Assembly (NCBI GenBank): GCA_022448265.1
Contig: JAKVCC010000003.1
Location: 124,001-188,000 of the forward strand
Source of the DNA: Pirellulales bacterium
GTDB taxonomy: Bacteria > Planctomycetota > Planctomycetia > Pirellulales > Lacipirellulaceae
DNA length: 64,000 nt
Direction of reading: 5' to 3'
A program made the position numbers and the translations under genes. How positions within the stretch are numbered: position 1 is the stretch's first letter; the number at the start of each line of letters is the position of its first letter. The notes below the pieces were generated by a model that was not told the origin of the DNA, made no database searches, and worked only from the letters and a program-made list of their open reading frames with translations. Of this stretch, positions 24,035 through 36,054 are shown one piece after another.

Positions 24035-27000
24035 ATGGCAGTCACGGCTCAGCGACGTTTGTTAACGAAAGAAGTTCGATCATTTGGTACTGGTAGGGTC
24101 GGGCACCAGGTTCCAGATCTGACAGAGATACAGACGGAAAGGTACGAGCGTTTTCTTCAGTACAACGGCTCGAACAACTTGAAGCGGAAGGTCGCGGGTC
24201 TAGAGGGTGTCCTCCAGGAGATCTTCCCGATCGAGAGTTACGACAAGACGATCCGGCTAGAGTATCTCCGGTATGAGCTGGGCAAGCCTCGCTACGAACC
24301 CGACGAATGCCGCCAATTGCGATTGACTTACGGTAGACCGTTCCGAATTTGGTTGCGGCTGGTGAAAGATCAGCTGGTCGAAGAGGAAGTCTATCTGGGC
24401 GACTTGCCGGTCATGCTCGGCGGGGGCGAATTTATCATTAACGGTGCGGAGCGCGTCGTTGTCAGCCAGTTGCACCGCAGCCCTGGAATTGATTTTGTTT
24501 CGGAAGTCGAAGCAGGTGAGCGGCGGATGCACAGTTGCCGCGTCATTCCTGAGCGTGGCAGTTGGATTGAACTCAACACGACCAAAAAAGATAGCATTAC
24601 GGTCCGTATCGATCAAAGCGGCAAGTTTTCAGCGATTACCCTGCTTCGCGCCATGAGTCCTCAAATGGGACTGGACGCGCAGGTCATGCGCACGTTTTAC
24701 GATGTCTCGAAAACCAAAGTCTCCGATGGCCGGAGTGCGGCCAAGATTGAGGGTAAGGTTGCTGTGGACGATGTCGTTTATCCCGTGGGCAGCGAACGTG
24801 CTGGCGAAATCATCATCGAAGCAGGCCAGTGTATCACCAAGAATATCGCCGAAGTGATTTGTACGTCGGCTGTAAAAACTATCGAAGTGATGGACTTGCC
24901 CAAGACGCCGCACCTGCTGAATGCTCTCGCAGATGATAACACGTCGAGCCATGAGGAGGCGTTGCTGCGGATCTACCAGCGTTTGCGTCCTGGCAACCCG
25001 CCCCAACTGGAAAAAGCGCGCACGCTGTTTACGGAAAAATTCTTTGATTCTAATCGTTACCGCCTCGGTCATGTCGGCCGGTTCCGCATGAACCGCAAGT
25101 TGGGACTGGAAGTCTCGGAAAACGAAATGGTGCTGCGTCCGGAGGATTTGGTGTCTTCGATCAAGTATCTCCTGAACCTGGTTGCCGGTGAGCCTGGTGC
25201 GGAGGTTGACGACATTGACCATCTAGGCAATCGGCGGTTGCGGACCATCGATGAATTGGCATGCGATGAAATCCGCAAGGGCTTCTTGAAACTCCGCCGT
25301 ACGGTCCAGGAGCGGATGAGCCTCAAAGATGCCGACGACATGACGCCTCGTAGTTTGATCAATCCCAAGAGCATCTCGGCGGCGATCGAGTTTTTCTTCG
25401 GGCGCGGTGAGCTTTCGCAGGTGGTAGACCAGACCAATCCGCTTTCGATGCTTACGCACGAACGCCGACTGTCGGCACTGGGGCCCGGTGGATTGAACCG
25501 CAAGCGGGCCGGTTTTGAAGTGCGCGATGTACACATTTCTCATTACGGTCGGATTTGTCCGATTGAAACTCCGGAAGGCACCAACATCGGGCTGATATCT
25601 AGCCTGGCTATGTACGCTTCGGTGGATGATTACGGATTTCTGGTAACACCCTACCGCAAGGTAAAGGGAGGCCAGCTTACGGAGGAAGTTGTGTGGTTGC
25701 GCGCCGATCAGGAGTCGGAAGCGTATGTTGCCTCAGCCGACGTGCCCGTGAAAAACAATCGAATCGCCGACAATACAGTCGTCGCTCGCTATAAGGCAGA
25801 CTTCGAGTTAGTGCCCGCAGACAAAATTGAATATACCGATGTTGCACCGAGCCAAATGATTGGAGTTTCAGCCGGTCTGATCCCCTTCCTGGAGCACGAC
25901 GACGCCAACCGCGCTTTGATGGGTTCCAACATGCAGCGTCAAGCGGTTCCGCTGTTGGTGGCCGAGCCACCGGTTGTAGGGACGGGCCTAGAGACCGATG
26001 TTGCGCGCCATTCGGGATTGTTGGTTCGAGCGGGCCATAAGGGCACGGTCACTTACGCTGACTCAAATCGGATTGAAGTTGGGCCTGAAGTGCATCATCT
26101 ACGCAAGTTTGTTGGCCTCAATGAGCGAACCTGTCAAAACCAAAAGCCGCTGGTAAAGCCCGGGGACAAGGTGGAAAAGGGTGACATCCTGGCTGACGGA
26201 GCTGCTACCTACCAGGGCGAACTCGCTTTGGGGCGGAATGTGTTGGTCGCCTTCATGTCTTTTGAGGGCTACAACTTCGAAGACGCGATCATCATCAGCG
26301 AGGAGTTGGTGCATAACGACACCTACACGTCGATTCACATCGAAGAATTCGATGTGGAGATCCGCGAGACCAAGCTGGGTCGCGAGGAGTTTACCCGCGA
26401 CATTCCGAACGTTAGCGAAAAAGCGCTGCGCAATCTCGACGAGAGCGGAATCGTGCAGATTGGCACTTACGTCACACCGGGCGACATTTTGGTCGGCAAG
26501 GTTTCGCCAAAGTCCAAAACGGAGTTGACTCCCGAAGAGAAGCTTTTGCACGCGATCTTCGGCCGTGCCGGAGAAGACGTCAAGAACGATTCACTTGAAG
26601 TGTCTTCTGGCATTGAGGGAATCGTGATCGACACGCAAAAGTTTTCGCGTCGCATGAGTTTGAGTGAAGATGATCGCAAGCTCTTCGAAAAATCCTTGAA
26701 GGATGCAGAAAAAGAGGGCAACGAGACAATTGCTGTTGCCTTTACGGCAATGGTGATCGACCTCGAGAAGATTCTGCAAAAAAAACTTGTCGACGAAGAC
26801 GGAAGCGAATTGGTTCACAACCAGGATCCGCAGTACATCGCGGATCGCGCGGCCATGTTCCGACTCGATTCGCTGGAGGTTCGCAGTCCACAGCGACAAA
26901 AGGATGTCGAAAAGAGCTATCGAACCCTTTGGCCGGCCGTGGAGGAGGCGATCGACCAGAGAGACCGGAGGCTCAACTCGATGAAGCGGGGCGATGAACT

Positions 27001-27748
27001 CCGCAGTGGTGTATTACAAATGGTCAAAGTCTACATCGCCACCAAGCGGGTCATCTCCGTCGGTGACAAGATGGCGGGCCGGCATGGAAATAAAGGCGTC
27101 ATTTCCAAGATTCTTCCCATTGCCGACATGCCTTTCCTGTCTGACGGTACGCCTGTGCAAATCATGCTCAATCCGTTGGGTGTGCCGAGTCGTATGAATG
27201 TTGGCCAAATTCTGGAAACGCATCTTGGCTGGGCCGGAGCCAAATTAGGCTTTCGGGCTATCACGCCAGTATTCGATGGAGCGACCGAAGAGCAGATCAA
27301 CGAGGCACTCGATACGGCCGGCTTGCCGCGGCACGGCAAGGCGAAGCTGCTGGATGGTCGCACAGGCGAGCAGTTTGAGCAGGAGACAACCGTCGGCTAC
27401 ATCTACATGCTCAAGCTACATCACTTGGTGGATGACAAAGTGCATGCTCGCAGCACGGGTCCTTATTCGCTCATTACACAACAGCCGCTGGGAGGCAAGG
27501 CCCGTTTCGGCGGCCAACGGTTTGGTGAAATGGAAGTCTGGGCGCTGGAAGCCTATGGCGCAGCCTACATTTTGCAGGAACTCTTGACAGTGAAGAGTGA
27601 CGACGTGGAAGGCCGTACGAAGATCTACGAATCAATGGTCAAGGGTGAAAACACGCTGCAAGCCGGCACGCCCGCAAGCTTCGATGTGCTCACCAACGAG
27701 ATTCGAGGCCTAGGGCTGAATATGCAACTGGAGAAACGCCAGCTTTAG
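24035..27748 (+). CDS. rpoB: RNA polymerase subunit beta
   Basis: 1237 residues, compact for the family, with no large lineage insert obvious to me. Diagnostic motifs: [65 protein letters not shown] and the C-terminal [27 protein letters not shown]. The rifampicin-binding cluster ([24 protein letters not shown]) keeps the residues matching Asp516, Ser522, His526 and Ser531 of E. coli, but has Thr at the position of Asn518. ATG 24035 follows GGAG. Confidence 0.98.
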   Translation: MAVTAQRRLLTKEVRSFGTGRVGHQVPDLTEIQTERYERFLQYNGSNNLKRKVAGLEGVLQEIFPIESYDKTIRLEYLRYELGKPRYEPDECRQLRLTYGRPFRIWLRLVKDQLVEEEVYLGDLPVMLGGGEFIINGAERVVVSQLHRSPGIDFVSEVEAGERRMHSCRVIPERGSWIELNTTKKDSITVRIDQSGKFSAITLLRAMSPQMGLDAQVMRTFYDVSKTKVSDGRSAAKIEGKVAVDDVVYPVGSERAGEIIIEAGQCITKNIAEVICTSAVKTIEVMDLPKTPHLLNALADDNTSSHEEALLRIYQRLRPGNPPQLEKARTLFTEKFFDSNRYRLGHVGRFRMNRKLGLEVSENEMVLRPEDLVSSIKYLLNLVAGEPGAEVDDIDHLGNRRLRTIDELACDEIRKGFLKLRRTVQERMSLKDADDMTPRSLINPKSISAAIEFFFGRGELSQVVDQTNPLSMLTHERRLSALGPGGLNRKRAGFEVRDVHISHYGRICPIETPEGTNIGLISSLAMYASVDDYGFLVTPYRKVKGGQLTEEVVWLRADQESEAYVASADVPVKNNRIADNTVVARYKADFELVPADKIEYTDVAPSQMIGVSAGLIPFLEHDDANRALMGSNMQRQAVPLLVAEPPVVGTGLETDVARHSGLLVRAGHKGTVTYADSNRIEVGPEVHHLRKFVGLNERTCQNQKPLVKPGDKVEKGDILADGAATYQGELALGRNVLVAFMSFEGYNFEDAIIISEELVHNDTYTSIHIEEFDVEIRETKLGREEFTRDIPNVSEKALRNLDESGIVQIGTYVTPGDILVGKVSPKSKTELTPEEKLLHAIFGRAGEDVKNDSLEVSSGIEGIVIDTQKFSRRMSLSEDDRKLFEKSLKDAEKEGNETIAVAFTAMVIDLEKILQKKLVDEDGSELVHNQDPQYIADRAAMFRLDSLEVRSPQRQKDVEKSYRTLWPAVEEAIDQRDRRLNSMKRGDELRSGVLQMVKVYIATKRVISVGDKMAGRHGNKGVISKILPIADMPFLSDGTPVQIMLNPLGVPSRMNVGQILETHLGWAGAKLGFRAITPVFDGATEEQINEALDTAGLPRHGKAKLLDGRTGEQFEQETTVGYIYMLKLHHLVDDKVHARSTGPYSLITQQPLGGKARFGGQRFGEMEVWALEAYGAAYILQELLTVKSDDVEGRTKIYESMVKGENTLQAGTPASFDVLTNEIRGLGLNMQLEKRQL

Positions 27749-27907
27749 ATAGTAATCGCGCAATTCATAATGGACAGCTAGAGATTACCGCAATACGTAT
27801 AGAAAGATTATGAGGCCTCAGCGCCTCAGCGCACGACTTCTTCGCTTGAGTGCTTTAGGCGAATGAGGTTTTGGGCAATTTGCAATCAAATGTTTCGAGG
27901 AGCATTT

Positions 27908-30900
27908 ATGAGCGTTCTTGAAGGTTCGAATTACGATCGCGTCAACGACTACGGGTCGGTCAAAATCAGCTTGGCGCGACCGCACGATATTCGCAGTTGG
28001 TCGTTTGGCGAAGTGAAAAAACCAGAAACGATCAATTATCGAACCTACCGTCCCGAAAAAGATGGTCTGTTTTGCGAGCGCATTTTCGGTCCAGAAAAGG
28101 ACTGGGAATGTTCGTGCGGCAAATACCGGGGAATGAAGTATAAGGGCATGATTTGCGATCGATGTGGCGTGAAGGTGACCCACAGTCGGGTTCGGCGCAA
28201 GCGCATGGGCCATATTGAGTTGGCGGCTCCGATTGTCCATATCTGGTTTTTCAAGGCGATGCCAAGTCGCTTGGGTAGCCTGCTCGCCATGAAGACCACG
28301 AGCCTGGAAAAAGTCATTTATTTCCAGGATTATGTGGTCGTGGATCCGGGCGACACGCCACTCGAAGCGCAGCAATTGCTCACTGAAGAGGAGTACCGTG
28401 CCGCTCGCGAACAGTATGGCGAAGCGTTCGAAGCAGACATAGGTGCCGCTGCCATTCGGAAACTGCTGGGCAGTTTGGATTTGGTAAAGCTATCAGAGCA
28501 ATTACGCCAGGAGCTCAAAGAAACTGGTTCCAAGCAGAAGGCGAAAGACCTGATTGGCCGCCTCAAGACCGTGGAAGCTATCCGCGATTCGGACAATAAG
28601 CCCGAATGGATGGTGCTGGACGTGATTCCAGTGATTCCTCCGGATTTGCGTCCGCTGGTGCTTTTGGACAGTGGTAATTTTGCCACGAGCGATTTGAACG
28701 ATCTCTACCGCCGCATCATCAATCGCAACAACCGATTGAAGAAGCTCGTGGACCTCAATGCGCCCGACGTGATTATCCGCAATGAAAAGCGGATGCTGCA
28801 GCAATCGGTAGACGCACTTTTCGACAACAACCGCTGCAAGCGCCCGGTGCTGGGCAGTAGCAATCGCCCCCTGAAGTCGCTGACCGACATGATCAAGGGC
28901 AAGCAAGGCCGGTTCCGCGAGAATCTTCTAGGCAAGCGAGTCGACTATTCCGCGCGCAGCGTGATCGTGGTGGGCCCGCGACTGCGGCTGCATCAGTGTG
29001 GCCTCCCCAAAAAAATTGCGCTCGAATTGTACCAGCCATTTATTATCAGGCGGCTGAAAGAGCTGGGGCATGCCGACACAATTAAGTCGGCCAAAAAAAT
29101 GCTGGAGCGCAAAGACGAGGAGGTTTGGGACATTCTCGAAGAGGTGATTACAAACCATCCCGTACTCCTCAACCGGGCGCCGACGTTGCATCGCATGGGG
29201 ATTCAAGCTTTTGAACCGACCCTGGTTGAAGGCAACGCGATTACGCTGCATCCGCTCGTATGCAAGGGCTTCAATGCCGACTTCGATGGCGACCAGATGG
29301 CCGTGCACCTTCCGTTGTCGATCGAAGCGCAAGTGGAAGCACACACGTTGATGATGAGTACGCACAACATCTTCAGCCCATCCAACGGGGCGCCGATTAT
29401 TAGCCCTTCGCAAGACGTGGTGATGGGTAGTTATTACCTCACCATGAATGTGCCCGAGTCGAAGGGCAACGATATGGCGTTTAGCTCGTTGGAGGAAGTC
29501 GAAACTGCCTACGCGGCTGGTAAAGTTGGCACGCATGCACGCATCAAGGTCCGCTTGCCAAGTGGCCGGTCTTTGCGGGAGGAGATGGGCAATGGGAGCG
29601 CCTATGGCGATCGGATTGATACGACCGTCGGCCGTGTCATTTTCAACAAGATTTTGCCCCAAGGTATGCCATTCTACAACATAGCGCTCCGTTCCAGTGA
29701 GTTGGCACAGGTCATCTCCGACTGTTACGAATTCATCGGCCGTCGTGCCACGATCGAACTCTTAGACGACATGAACCAGCTTGGTTTTAGGCAGGCGACG
29801 CTCAGTGGATTGTCGTTCGGTACCGATGACCTGATTACGCCAGATACGAAGGGCAAGATCATCGAGGATGCCGACAAGACCGTCATGAAGTTCAACAAGC
29901 TGTTCCAGCGAGGTGTTATTACCGAGGTGGAGCGGTACAACCAGATTCTTGACGCGTGGACGCACGCTCGCGAACAGATTACTGCCGAGATGATGGTTGG
30001 CTTGGAAAATGATTATCGCACGGGGGGGTATGTCAATCCGATTTACCTGATGGCGCACTCTGGTGCTCGGGGTGGTGTTGAGCAAATGCGGCAGCTCGGC
30101 GGTATGCGAGGCTTGATGGCCAAACCGTCTGGAAAAATCATAGAGACGCCGATCAAAGCCAACTTCCGTGAGGGACTGACCGTACTGGAATATTTCAGTA
30201 GTACGCATGGTGCCCGCAAAGGCTTGGCAGACACGGCTCTTAAGACGGCCGACTCGGGTTACCTAACGCGCAAGCTAGCGGACGTCGCGCAGAATGTGGT
30301 GATCACTCGTGACGACTGCGGCACGACGCAGGGCATTACCAAAGGGATTATCTACCGCGGCGAGAAGGTCGAGGTGAGTCTAGCTGACTCCATCAAGGGC
30401 CGCGTTAGCCGGACGAACATCGTCAATCCCATTACTGATCAGATCATTGTTGGTGAAAACGAGATGATCAACTCCGACATCGCTCGCAAGATCGAGGAGT
30501 TGGGCCTGGAGAAAATCCAGGTGCGGAGCCCAATGACCTGCGATGCACCGCTTGGCATTTGCCGCAATTGTTATGGCATGGACCTTTCAACCGGTTCTCT
30601 GGTGGAGGAAGGCATGGCGGTGGGCATCATTGCAGCGCAGAGCATTGGTGAGCCAGGTACGCAGTTGACGATGCGTACTTTTCATATTGGTGGCGTGGGC
30701 CAACGTGACGTGGAAGATAGTGATATCAAGACCAAGAAAGATGGAATTGCCAAGTTCGCCCGTTTGAAGGTCGTGCGGAATAGCGCGGGAAACTTGGTTG
30801 TCCTGGCCCGCAATGGTGAGATTTCACTCGTGGATGATCGCGGTCGGGAAGTCGAGAAATATGAGATTCCAGCCGGTGCAACGCTGCGTGTTGAAGAGAA

Positions 30901-32410
30901 CGACCAAGTCAAGGCGGGTGATATGATTTGCGAATGGGATCCGCACAGCATTCCCATCTTGGCTGAGACGGGTGGTAAGATTCGCTTTGAAGATTTGGTG
31001 GATGGCGAAACGGTTCGGAGTGAAGTCGATCCAAGCGGAAAAACGCGCTACGTGGTCACTGAGCACAAGGGCGAGTTGCATCCGCAAGTCGTCGTCGAAG
31101 ACCCGTCGGACGGTAAGATTCTTGACTTCTACTACATGCCGGAGCGGGCTCACCTGGAAGTCTCTGAAGGTGAGGTTATTACCCCGGGGGCGCTGGTGGC
31201 CAAGACGCCACGTGAGGCTTCTGGTACGCAGGACATCACCGGTGGCCTACCTCGCGTGACCGAAATCTTTGAGGCGCGCAAACCCAAAGATCCGGCGGTC
31301 ATCGCTGAGATTGATGGTGTTGTCGATATTTTGGGAGAGAAAAAGCGCGGCAAAAGGTCCATTATCGTTCGCAGTGAAACGGGTATCGAGCGTGAACATC
31401 TGGTAACTCACAGCAAGCATTTGCGTGTCCACGCCAGCGACAGCGTGCGAGCTGGCGAGGCGCTGGTCGATGGCCCGCTTGTGCCTCACGATATTTTGCG
31501 GATCTCGGGCGAAGAAGCGGTGCAGCAGTACCTCACCCGAGAGATCCAGAATGTTTATCGCAGCCAGCGAGTGGAGATCAACGATAAGCACATCGAAATC
31601 ATCGTTTCGCAAATGTTGTGCAAAGTGCGGGTTGAATCGCCTGGCGATACCGATTTGTTGCCTGGTAGCGTGATTGACAAGTTCGACTTCCGCTTGGCCA
31701 ACGGAAATCTGACACAATGCTTACGGATTACCCATCCAGGTGATAGTGAGTTCGTGAAAGGTGCCATTGTGCCGAAGAAGGTTCTGGAACAGGCCAACGC
31801 CCAAATCGAGGCGCTCGGTGGTGAAATCGCCAAAGGGACTAAGCCCAAGATGGCTACCGCCAGTACCCAACTGCTGGGTATCACCAAGGCTTCGGTTCAA
31901 AGCTCGAGTTTTATCTCCGCCGCGAGTTTCCAGGAGACGACCAAGGTGCTTACCGAGGCCGCGTTGGCGGGCCGTACCGATTATCTGGTTGGCTTGAAAG
32001 AAAATGTGATCTTGGGTCACCTGATCCCTGCGGGTACCGGTTTCCACTCCATTCAGGAGTCGGAGGTGCGCATCTACCCGGAGGCCCTGGAAGAGTTGGC
32101 TGCAGAAAAAGAGCGAGTGTTAGAGCGGTCGTTCCCGCTGCTGGAGTCTGCCTTGCAAACTGGGCACGATGCAGCGTCCGCCAGCAATGGCGAAGAGGGT
32201 GTCTCGGTCGCGAGGGAGCCAGCCGCTGAGGTTCCCACCACCTTGGATGCACTGATGGGTACCGGGGGCGATGGCGCGGGGGAAGTGGGGGATGTACCCC
32301 TTAGCGAGAGTTTGCCTGCCGATTCATCACTGGACTCGCCGCCGTCGTTGGGCCACGAAGACCCCCGGCTGCCTCCGGAAGAAGAACTAGGTGAAAACTT
32401 GCCCATCTGA
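27908..32410 (+). CDS. rpoC: RNA polymerase subunit beta'
   Basis: 1500 residues from ATG 27908, which follows GAGGAG; an earlier in-frame start at 27863 lacks such a site. Motifs: zinc finger [20 protein letters not shown] near the N-terminus, catalytic [17 protein letters not shown], a second zinc site including [11 protein letters not shown], trigger-loop region with FHIGG, and the C-terminal [16 protein letters not shown]. The last 75 or so residues are an acidic, Pro/Ser-rich low-complexity tail not seen in E. coli. It lies 159 bp after rpoB. Confidence 0.98.
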   Translation: MSVLEGSNYDRVNDYGSVKISLARPHDIRSWSFGEVKKPETINYRTYRPEKDGLFCERIFGPEKDWECSCGKYRGMKYKGMICDRCGVKVTHSRVRRKRMGHIELAAPIVHIWFFKAMPSRLGSLLAMKTTSLEKVIYFQDYVVVDPGDTPLEAQQLLTEEEYRAAREQYGEAFEADIGAAAIRKLLGSLDLVKLSEQLRQELKETGSKQKAKDLIGRLKTVEAIRDSDNKPEWMVLDVIPVIPPDLRPLVLLDSGNFATSDLNDLYRRIINRNNRLKKLVDLNAPDVIIRNEKRMLQQSVDALFDNNRCKRPVLGSSNRPLKSLTDMIKGKQGRFRENLLGKRVDYSARSVIVVGPRLRLHQCGLPKKIALELYQPFIIRRLKELGHADTIKSAKKMLERKDEEVWDILEEVITNHPVLLNRAPTLHRMGIQAFEPTLVEGNAITLHPLVCKGFNADFDGDQMAVHLPLSIEAQVEAHTLMMSTHNIFSPSNGAPIISPSQDVVMGSYYLTMNVPESKGNDMAFSSLEEVETAYAAGKVGTHARIKVRLPSGRSLREEMGNGSAYGDRIDTTVGRVIFNKILPQGMPFYNIALRSSELAQVISDCYEFIGRRATIELLDDMNQLGFRQATLSGLSFGTDDLITPDTKGKIIEDADKTVMKFNKLFQRGVITEVERYNQILDAWTHAREQITAEMMVGLENDYRTGGYVNPIYLMAHSGARGGVEQMRQLGGMRGLMAKPSGKIIETPIKANFREGLTVLEYFSSTHGARKGLADTALKTADSGYLTRKLADVAQNVVITRDDCGTTQGITKGIIYRGEKVEVSLADSIKGRVSRTNIVNPITDQIIVGENEMINSDIARKIEELGLEKIQVRSPMTCDAPLGICRNCYGMDLSTGSLVEEGMAVGIIAAQSIGEPGTQLTMRTFHIGGVGQRDVEDSDIKTKKDGIAKFARLKVVRNSAGNLVVLARNGEISLVDDRGREVEKYEIPAGATLRVEENDQVKAGDMICEWDPHSIPILAETGGKIRFEDLVDGETVRSEVDPSGKTRYVVTEHKGELHPQVVVEDPSDGKILDFYYMPERAHLEVSEGEVITPGALVAKTPREASGTQDITGGLPRVTEIFEARKPKDPAVIAEIDGVVDILGEKKRGKRSIIVRSETGIEREHLVTHSKHLRVHASDSVRAGEALVDGPLVPHDILRISGEEAVQQYLTREIQNVYRSQRVEINDKHIEIIVSQMLCKVRVESPGDTDLLPGSVIDKFDFRLANGNLTQCLRITHPGDSEFVKGAIVPKKVLEQANAQIEALGGEIAKGTKPKMATASTQLLGITKASVQSSSFISAASFQETTKVLTEAALAGRTDYLVGLKENVILGHLIPAGTGFHSIQESEVRIYPEALEELAAEKERVLERSFPLLESALQTGHDAASASNGEEGVSVAREPAAEVPTTLDALMGTGGDGAGEVGDVPLSESLPADSSLDSPPSLGHEDPRLPPEEELGENLPI

Positions 32411-32481
32411 ATGAAGGGGCTATTCAGGCAATGGCATGCCTGGGATGGGGCCAGTGGGACTTGGGCGTGGGCAAGGCCGCA

Positions 32482-32509
32482 TTGACACAGGCACGACGTG
32501 GGGTAAATT
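32482..32509 (+). promoter_or_regulatory. promoter candidate of the str operon
   Basis: TTGACA (32482-32487, perfect -35), 16-bp spacer, TAAATT (32504-32509). The leader to rpsL would be about 175 bases. Downstream, ATAGGGCG (about 32634) can pair with CGCCCCTAT (about 32652) shortly before the rpsL ribosome-binding site. Confidence 0.6.
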
Positions 32510-32690
32510 GACGGGTCCGCCGCAGTTAGGTGGAGTCGTGCGGAGCCCCAGCTAACGAAACTAGGTAAAGGCGATAAAGCAGCAGCTGCGGCACACTAGC
32601 TCCGGGGCGACCCTCAGGTAAATCCAGCAAGGCATAGGGCGAGAGTATAGAACGCCCCTATAGCGACAGTAGGAGACACGAGAGATTTAG

Positions 32691-33059
32691 ATGCCAACCA
32701 TCAACCAACTCGTCAAAAAGAACCGCAAGAAGAAGCGCAAATTCAGCAAATCCCCCGTGCTGAATCAGTGCCCTCAGAAGCGAGGTGTGTGTTTGCAGGT
32801 TCGTACAATGACGCCGAAGAAGCCCAACTCAGCGCTACGCAAGATTACGCGAGTGCGTCTTTCCAATGGCAAGGAAGTCACCGTCTACATCCCTGGCGAA
32901 GGGCATACGCTCCAAGAGCACAGTATTGTGCTGGTTCGGGGCGGTCGTGTGCGTGACCTTCCTGGTGTCCGCTACCAGGTCGTCCGTGGAGCCCTTGATA
33001 GTTTAGGGGTTGAAGGTCGCAAGCAGTCGCGTAGTCGCTACGGTGCTAAGAAAAGTTGA
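32691..33059 (+). CDS. rpsL: 30S ribosomal protein S12
   Basis: Decoding-centre protein of 122 residues. Motifs: [35 protein letters not shown] (with the lysines tied to streptomycin response) and [20 protein letters not shown]. Length is normal. ATG 32691 follows AGGAGA. First gene of the str operon. Confidence 0.98.
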   Translation: MPTINQLVKKNRKKKRKFSKSPVLNQCPQKRGVCLQVRTMTPKKPNSALRKITRVRLSNGKEVTVYIPGEGHTLQEHSIVLVRGGRVRDLPGVRYQVVRGALDSLGVEGRKQSRSRYGAKKS

Positions 33060-33214
33060 TCCGCACGTCAAGCCGAAAAGTTAAACTGCAGAGTTAAACC
33101 CCAGTGGCCCAAGCAAAGGGTGTGGCGAGCAAGGATCGAGTGTTCGCTTCACCCCGTTTCTCCAAAGCCTAAATATCAGATCCACGATCCTTCAATTCTA
33201 ACCCCTCAATTTCT

Positions 33215-33685
33215 ATGGGCCGCATTACTGCAAGTAGTAAGCAACTCAAACCGGATCCTCAGTGCGGTTCGCTACTGGCGAGCAAGTTCATCAATTGCCT
33301 GATGAATGACGGCAAGAAAAGCGTCGCGCAGCGGGTGTTCTACGACTGCCTCGACATCATTAAGGAACGTCTCCCGGACGAAGAGCCGATCGACGTTTTT
33401 ACCCAGGCCGTCGAAAATGTAAAGCCGGCCATTGAGGTGCGTTCCAAGCGTGTGGGTGGTGCTGCCTACCAAGTTCCTATGCAGGTCAACCGCATCCGCC
33501 AGCAGTCGTTGGCATTTCGCTGGATTATGATAGCGGTCAAAGAGAAAAAGGGTCGGCCCACATCGCTGAAGCTGGCTGACGAGCTTGTGGCTGCCTACAA
33601 GCGCGAAGGTGCCGCAATGACGCGACGCGAAAATGTCCACCGGATGGCTGACGCGAATAAGGCCTTTGCGCATTTCGCGTGGTAG
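33215..33685 (+). CDS. rpsG: 30S ribosomal protein S7
   Basis: Assembles the head of the 30S subunit. 156 residues, normal length. Motifs: [41 protein letters not shown] and [27 protein letters not shown]. The 155-bp gap after rpsL is wider than usual. The ATG has no obvious Shine-Dalgarno sequence. Confidence 0.97.
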   Translation: MGRITASSKQLKPDPQCGSLLASKFINCLMNDGKKSVAQRVFYDCLDIIKERLPDEEPIDVFTQAVENVKPAIEVRSKRVGGAAYQVPMQVNRIRQQSLAFRWIMIAVKEKKGRPTSLKLADELVAAYKREGAAMTRRENVHRMADANKAFAHFAW

Positions 33686-33691
33686 CAGAGG

Positions 33692-33757
33692 AAAAGGGCC
33701 AGCAGCCAGAATTTGGGGTTTTTGCCGAAATCCCAACCCCTGGCTCCTGGCCTTTTT
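33692..33757 (+). terminator. strong terminator-like hairpin between rpsG and fusA
   Basis: AAAAGGGCCAG-c-AGCCAG (from 33692) pairs with CTGGCT-c-CTGGCCTTTTT (to 33757): about 18 pairs counting the A-T and G-T extension, one C-C mismatch, then T5 as part of the stem. The 30-base loop can form a small inner stem (TTGGG/CCCAA). It begins 6 bp after the rpsG stop and ends 36 bp before fusA. Its form fits an intrinsic terminator working in both directions, which here would attenuate fusA. Confidence 0.6.
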
Positions 33758-33793
33758 CATGCGCTTGGCCGAAAGCCTATAGCCAATACCCCC

Positions 33794-35917
33794 ATGCCCA
33801 CTGAACTCACCAATCTCCGCAACATTGGCATTATTGCCCACATCGATGCCGGAAAGACGACGGTTACCGAGCGGATGCTGTACGTCAGTGGCACGAAGCA
33901 TCGGGCGGGTGAAGTCGATCGCGGCACTACCACGACCGACGACGATGCCGAAGAAGCGGAGCGGGGCATAACCATTTATTCGGCCTGTGTCGCATTTCAC
34001 TGGGACGGTGTTCAAATCAATCTTATTGACACCCCCGGCCATGTGGACTTTACGGCCGAGGTGGAGCGCAGCTTGCGCGTCCTAGATGGGGCAGTCGTTG
34101 TGTTTAGTGCTCGAGAAGGGGTCGAAGCCCAAAGCGAAACGGTTTGGAGGCAAGCGAACAAGTACCACGTTGCACGCATCGCATATATCAACAAACTTGA
34201 TCGGGAGGGGGCCGACTTTAATGCGGTGATCCAGGAAATGCGAACGCGGCTGGATGCCAATCCAGTGGCGTTGCAGATTCCCGTTGGCCAAGGTCCCGCT
34301 CATATCGACAACCCGTTTTGCGGCGTCATTGATTTGATAGGCGAGCAGGTCCTGAGTTTTCCAGGGGGAAAAGAAGGTCGCGAGGTAGTTGCTCAGCCGA
34401 TCCCTGAGGAGTTGGCTGACAACGCAGCCTTGTGGCGCGAGCAGATGATCAGCGAGCTTTCCGAGTACAGCGACGAGCTGTTGGAATTTGCGCTGGCGGA
34501 AGAGCCTATTCCCATCGAGCTCATTCATCGGGTGCTGCGCGAAGCGACAGTTCTGCAGCAGATTCAGCCCGTGCTTTGCGGATCGGCCTTGCATGGCATG
34601 GGCGTGCAGCCGTTGTTGGACGCTGTCGTAGCCTATCTGCCCAACCCGCTGGAAAAACCGCCCGTGGTGGGCTTTGATTCTTGCGGCAAGGGGTCTTCGG
34701 GCAAGGGTTCCAAAAATCGGAAACACGCGCAAAGTGTACCGGTTGAAGTTTGTCGTGAACCAGATCCCAAGGCCCCGTTCTGCGGCTTGGTTTTCAAAAT
34801 CTTGCCCTATAAGACGGGCGACCTTTCCTGGGTTCGGATCTATTCGGGTACGCTCAAGGGTAATAGTCGCGTGCTGAATCCGACTCGTGACAAAAAAGAA
34901 AACATTGCTCAACTGTGGCAAATTCATGCCAGCAAGAAGGAGGAGCAGCGCATGTCGGCCCAAGCGGGCGACATCGTAGGCGTGATCGGCTTACGCGACT
35001 CGGTTACCGGCGACACCCTTTGCGATGCCAGCGATCCGGTGGTGCTGGAAGCCATTGAATTTCCAGAGACGGTCATTTCGATGGCAATAGAGCCGGAAAG
35101 TACGTCTGGCAGGAAAAAACTTGCCAGTGCGCTGGAGATGCTCCGCAAGCAGGATCCCACCTTTACCGCCACGGAGAATGAAGAAACAGGGCAAACACTC
35201 ATCAGCGGGATGGGCGAGTTGCATCTGGAGGTGATCCAGCACCGCTTGGAGCGGGACTTCAACCTCAATGTGAAGGTACACAATCCGCGCGTAAGCTACC
35301 GCGAAACGATAAAGAATGCCGTAGAAGTTACCGGCGAGTGCAATCGTCAGATCAACGGAGTACAGCATTCAGCCAAGGTGTTGTTGCGTGTCGAACCCTT
35401 CGACACGCGCGGTGGTGGCGTAGTGATCGGCAATTCGCTCGACCACGGTCTACCGAACACAATGCTCATGACAGTGCTCGAGGAGCTAGAGGTGGCAGGG
35501 CAGGGCGGCGGTGTCCTGGGCTACCCCTTAATGCGTATCAAAGCAACACTACTGTCGGGAGAGATGCACGAAATCGACTCCACTGAAATTGCATTTCGCA
35601 CAGCCGCCAGTTTGGCCCTCGACACCGGCTTGCGCAAAGCGGGCACGGTGCTCCTCGAGCCCATTATGCAATTGGAAATCAGCACCCCCGACGAACATGT
35701 CGGCGATCTGGTTGGCGATCTGCAGCAGCGCCGAGCCATCATCCACCAGACCCAAAGTCGGGGAAGCCTTACGGTACTTCACGCCGACGCGCCGCTCGCC
35801 GAGTTGTTTGGCTACTCCAGCGCCATGCGGAGCCTTAGCCAAGGCCGAGCGAGTTGCTCGATGACTCCCAGTACCTACTCAGCGGCACCAGATGACGTGA
35901 TGCGGAAGTTTTTGTAG
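33794..35917 (+). CDS. fusA: elongation factor G (divergent type)
   Basis: Translocation GTPase of 707 residues from ATG 33794; longer frames start inside the preceding hairpin. G motifs: AHIDAGKTT, RGITI, DTPGHVDF, NKLD and GSA. Later motifs include GMGELHLEVIQHRLERDF. It departs from ordinary EF-G in the switch I region (GEVDRGTTTTDDDAEEAERG), in domain II (YKTGDLSWVRIYSG) and in a Gly/Lys/Ser-rich insert at about residues 293-315. This pattern resembles the EF-G subfamily shared by spirochaetes, planctomycetes and deltaproteobacteria (spdEFG). Its str-operon place suggests it is the working EF-G, but other copies may exist. No tuf follows it. Confidence 0.93.
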   Translation: MPTELTNLRNIGIIAHIDAGKTTVTERMLYVSGTKHRAGEVDRGTTTTDDDAEEAERGITIYSACVAFHWDGVQINLIDTPGHVDFTAEVERSLRVLDGAVVVFSAREGVEAQSETVWRQANKYHVARIAYINKLDREGADFNAVIQEMRTRLDANPVALQIPVGQGPAHIDNPFCGVIDLIGEQVLSFPGGKEGREVVAQPIPEELADNAALWREQMISELSEYSDELLEFALAEEPIPIELIHRVLREATVLQQIQPVLCGSALHGMGVQPLLDAVVAYLPNPLEKPPVVGFDSCGKGSSGKGSKNRKHAQSVPVEVCREPDPKAPFCGLVFKILPYKTGDLSWVRIYSGTLKGNSRVLNPTRDKKENIAQLWQIHASKKEEQRMSAQAGDIVGVIGLRDSVTGDTLCDASDPVVLEAIEFPETVISMAIEPESTSGRKKLASALEMLRKQDPTFTATENEETGQTLISGMGELHLEVIQHRLERDFNLNVKVHNPRVSYRETIKNAVEVTGECNRQINGVQHSAKVLLRVEPFDTRGGGVVIGNSLDHGLPNTMLMTVLEELEVAGQGGGVLGYPLMRIKATLLSGEMHEIDSTEIAFRTAASLALDTGLRKAGTVLLEPIMQLEISTPDEHVGDLVGDLQQRRAIIHQTQSRGSLTVLHADAPLAELFGYSSAMRSLSQGRASCSMTPSTYSAAPDDVMRKFL

Positions 35918-36054
35918 AGGCGTAACTAAGCTGACAGCACTTTCGTCCATGATAGCGCCGTGATAGTAGCGAGACGAGGGGTCTGCATGGGGCTCACAGA
36001 AAACCTAGCCCTGGCCTAGCTGGATCATCGGCCGATCATTGGCACAGCGCAGGA

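Noticed and set aside
28928-29662. 244-residue frame antisense to rpoC
   Set aside because: Codon-bias shadow of a highly conserved region of rpoC.
33713-33793. N-terminal extension of EF-G by 27 residues
   Set aside because: It would start inside the rpsG-fusA hairpin and has no homology; ATG 33794 begins the conserved sequence.
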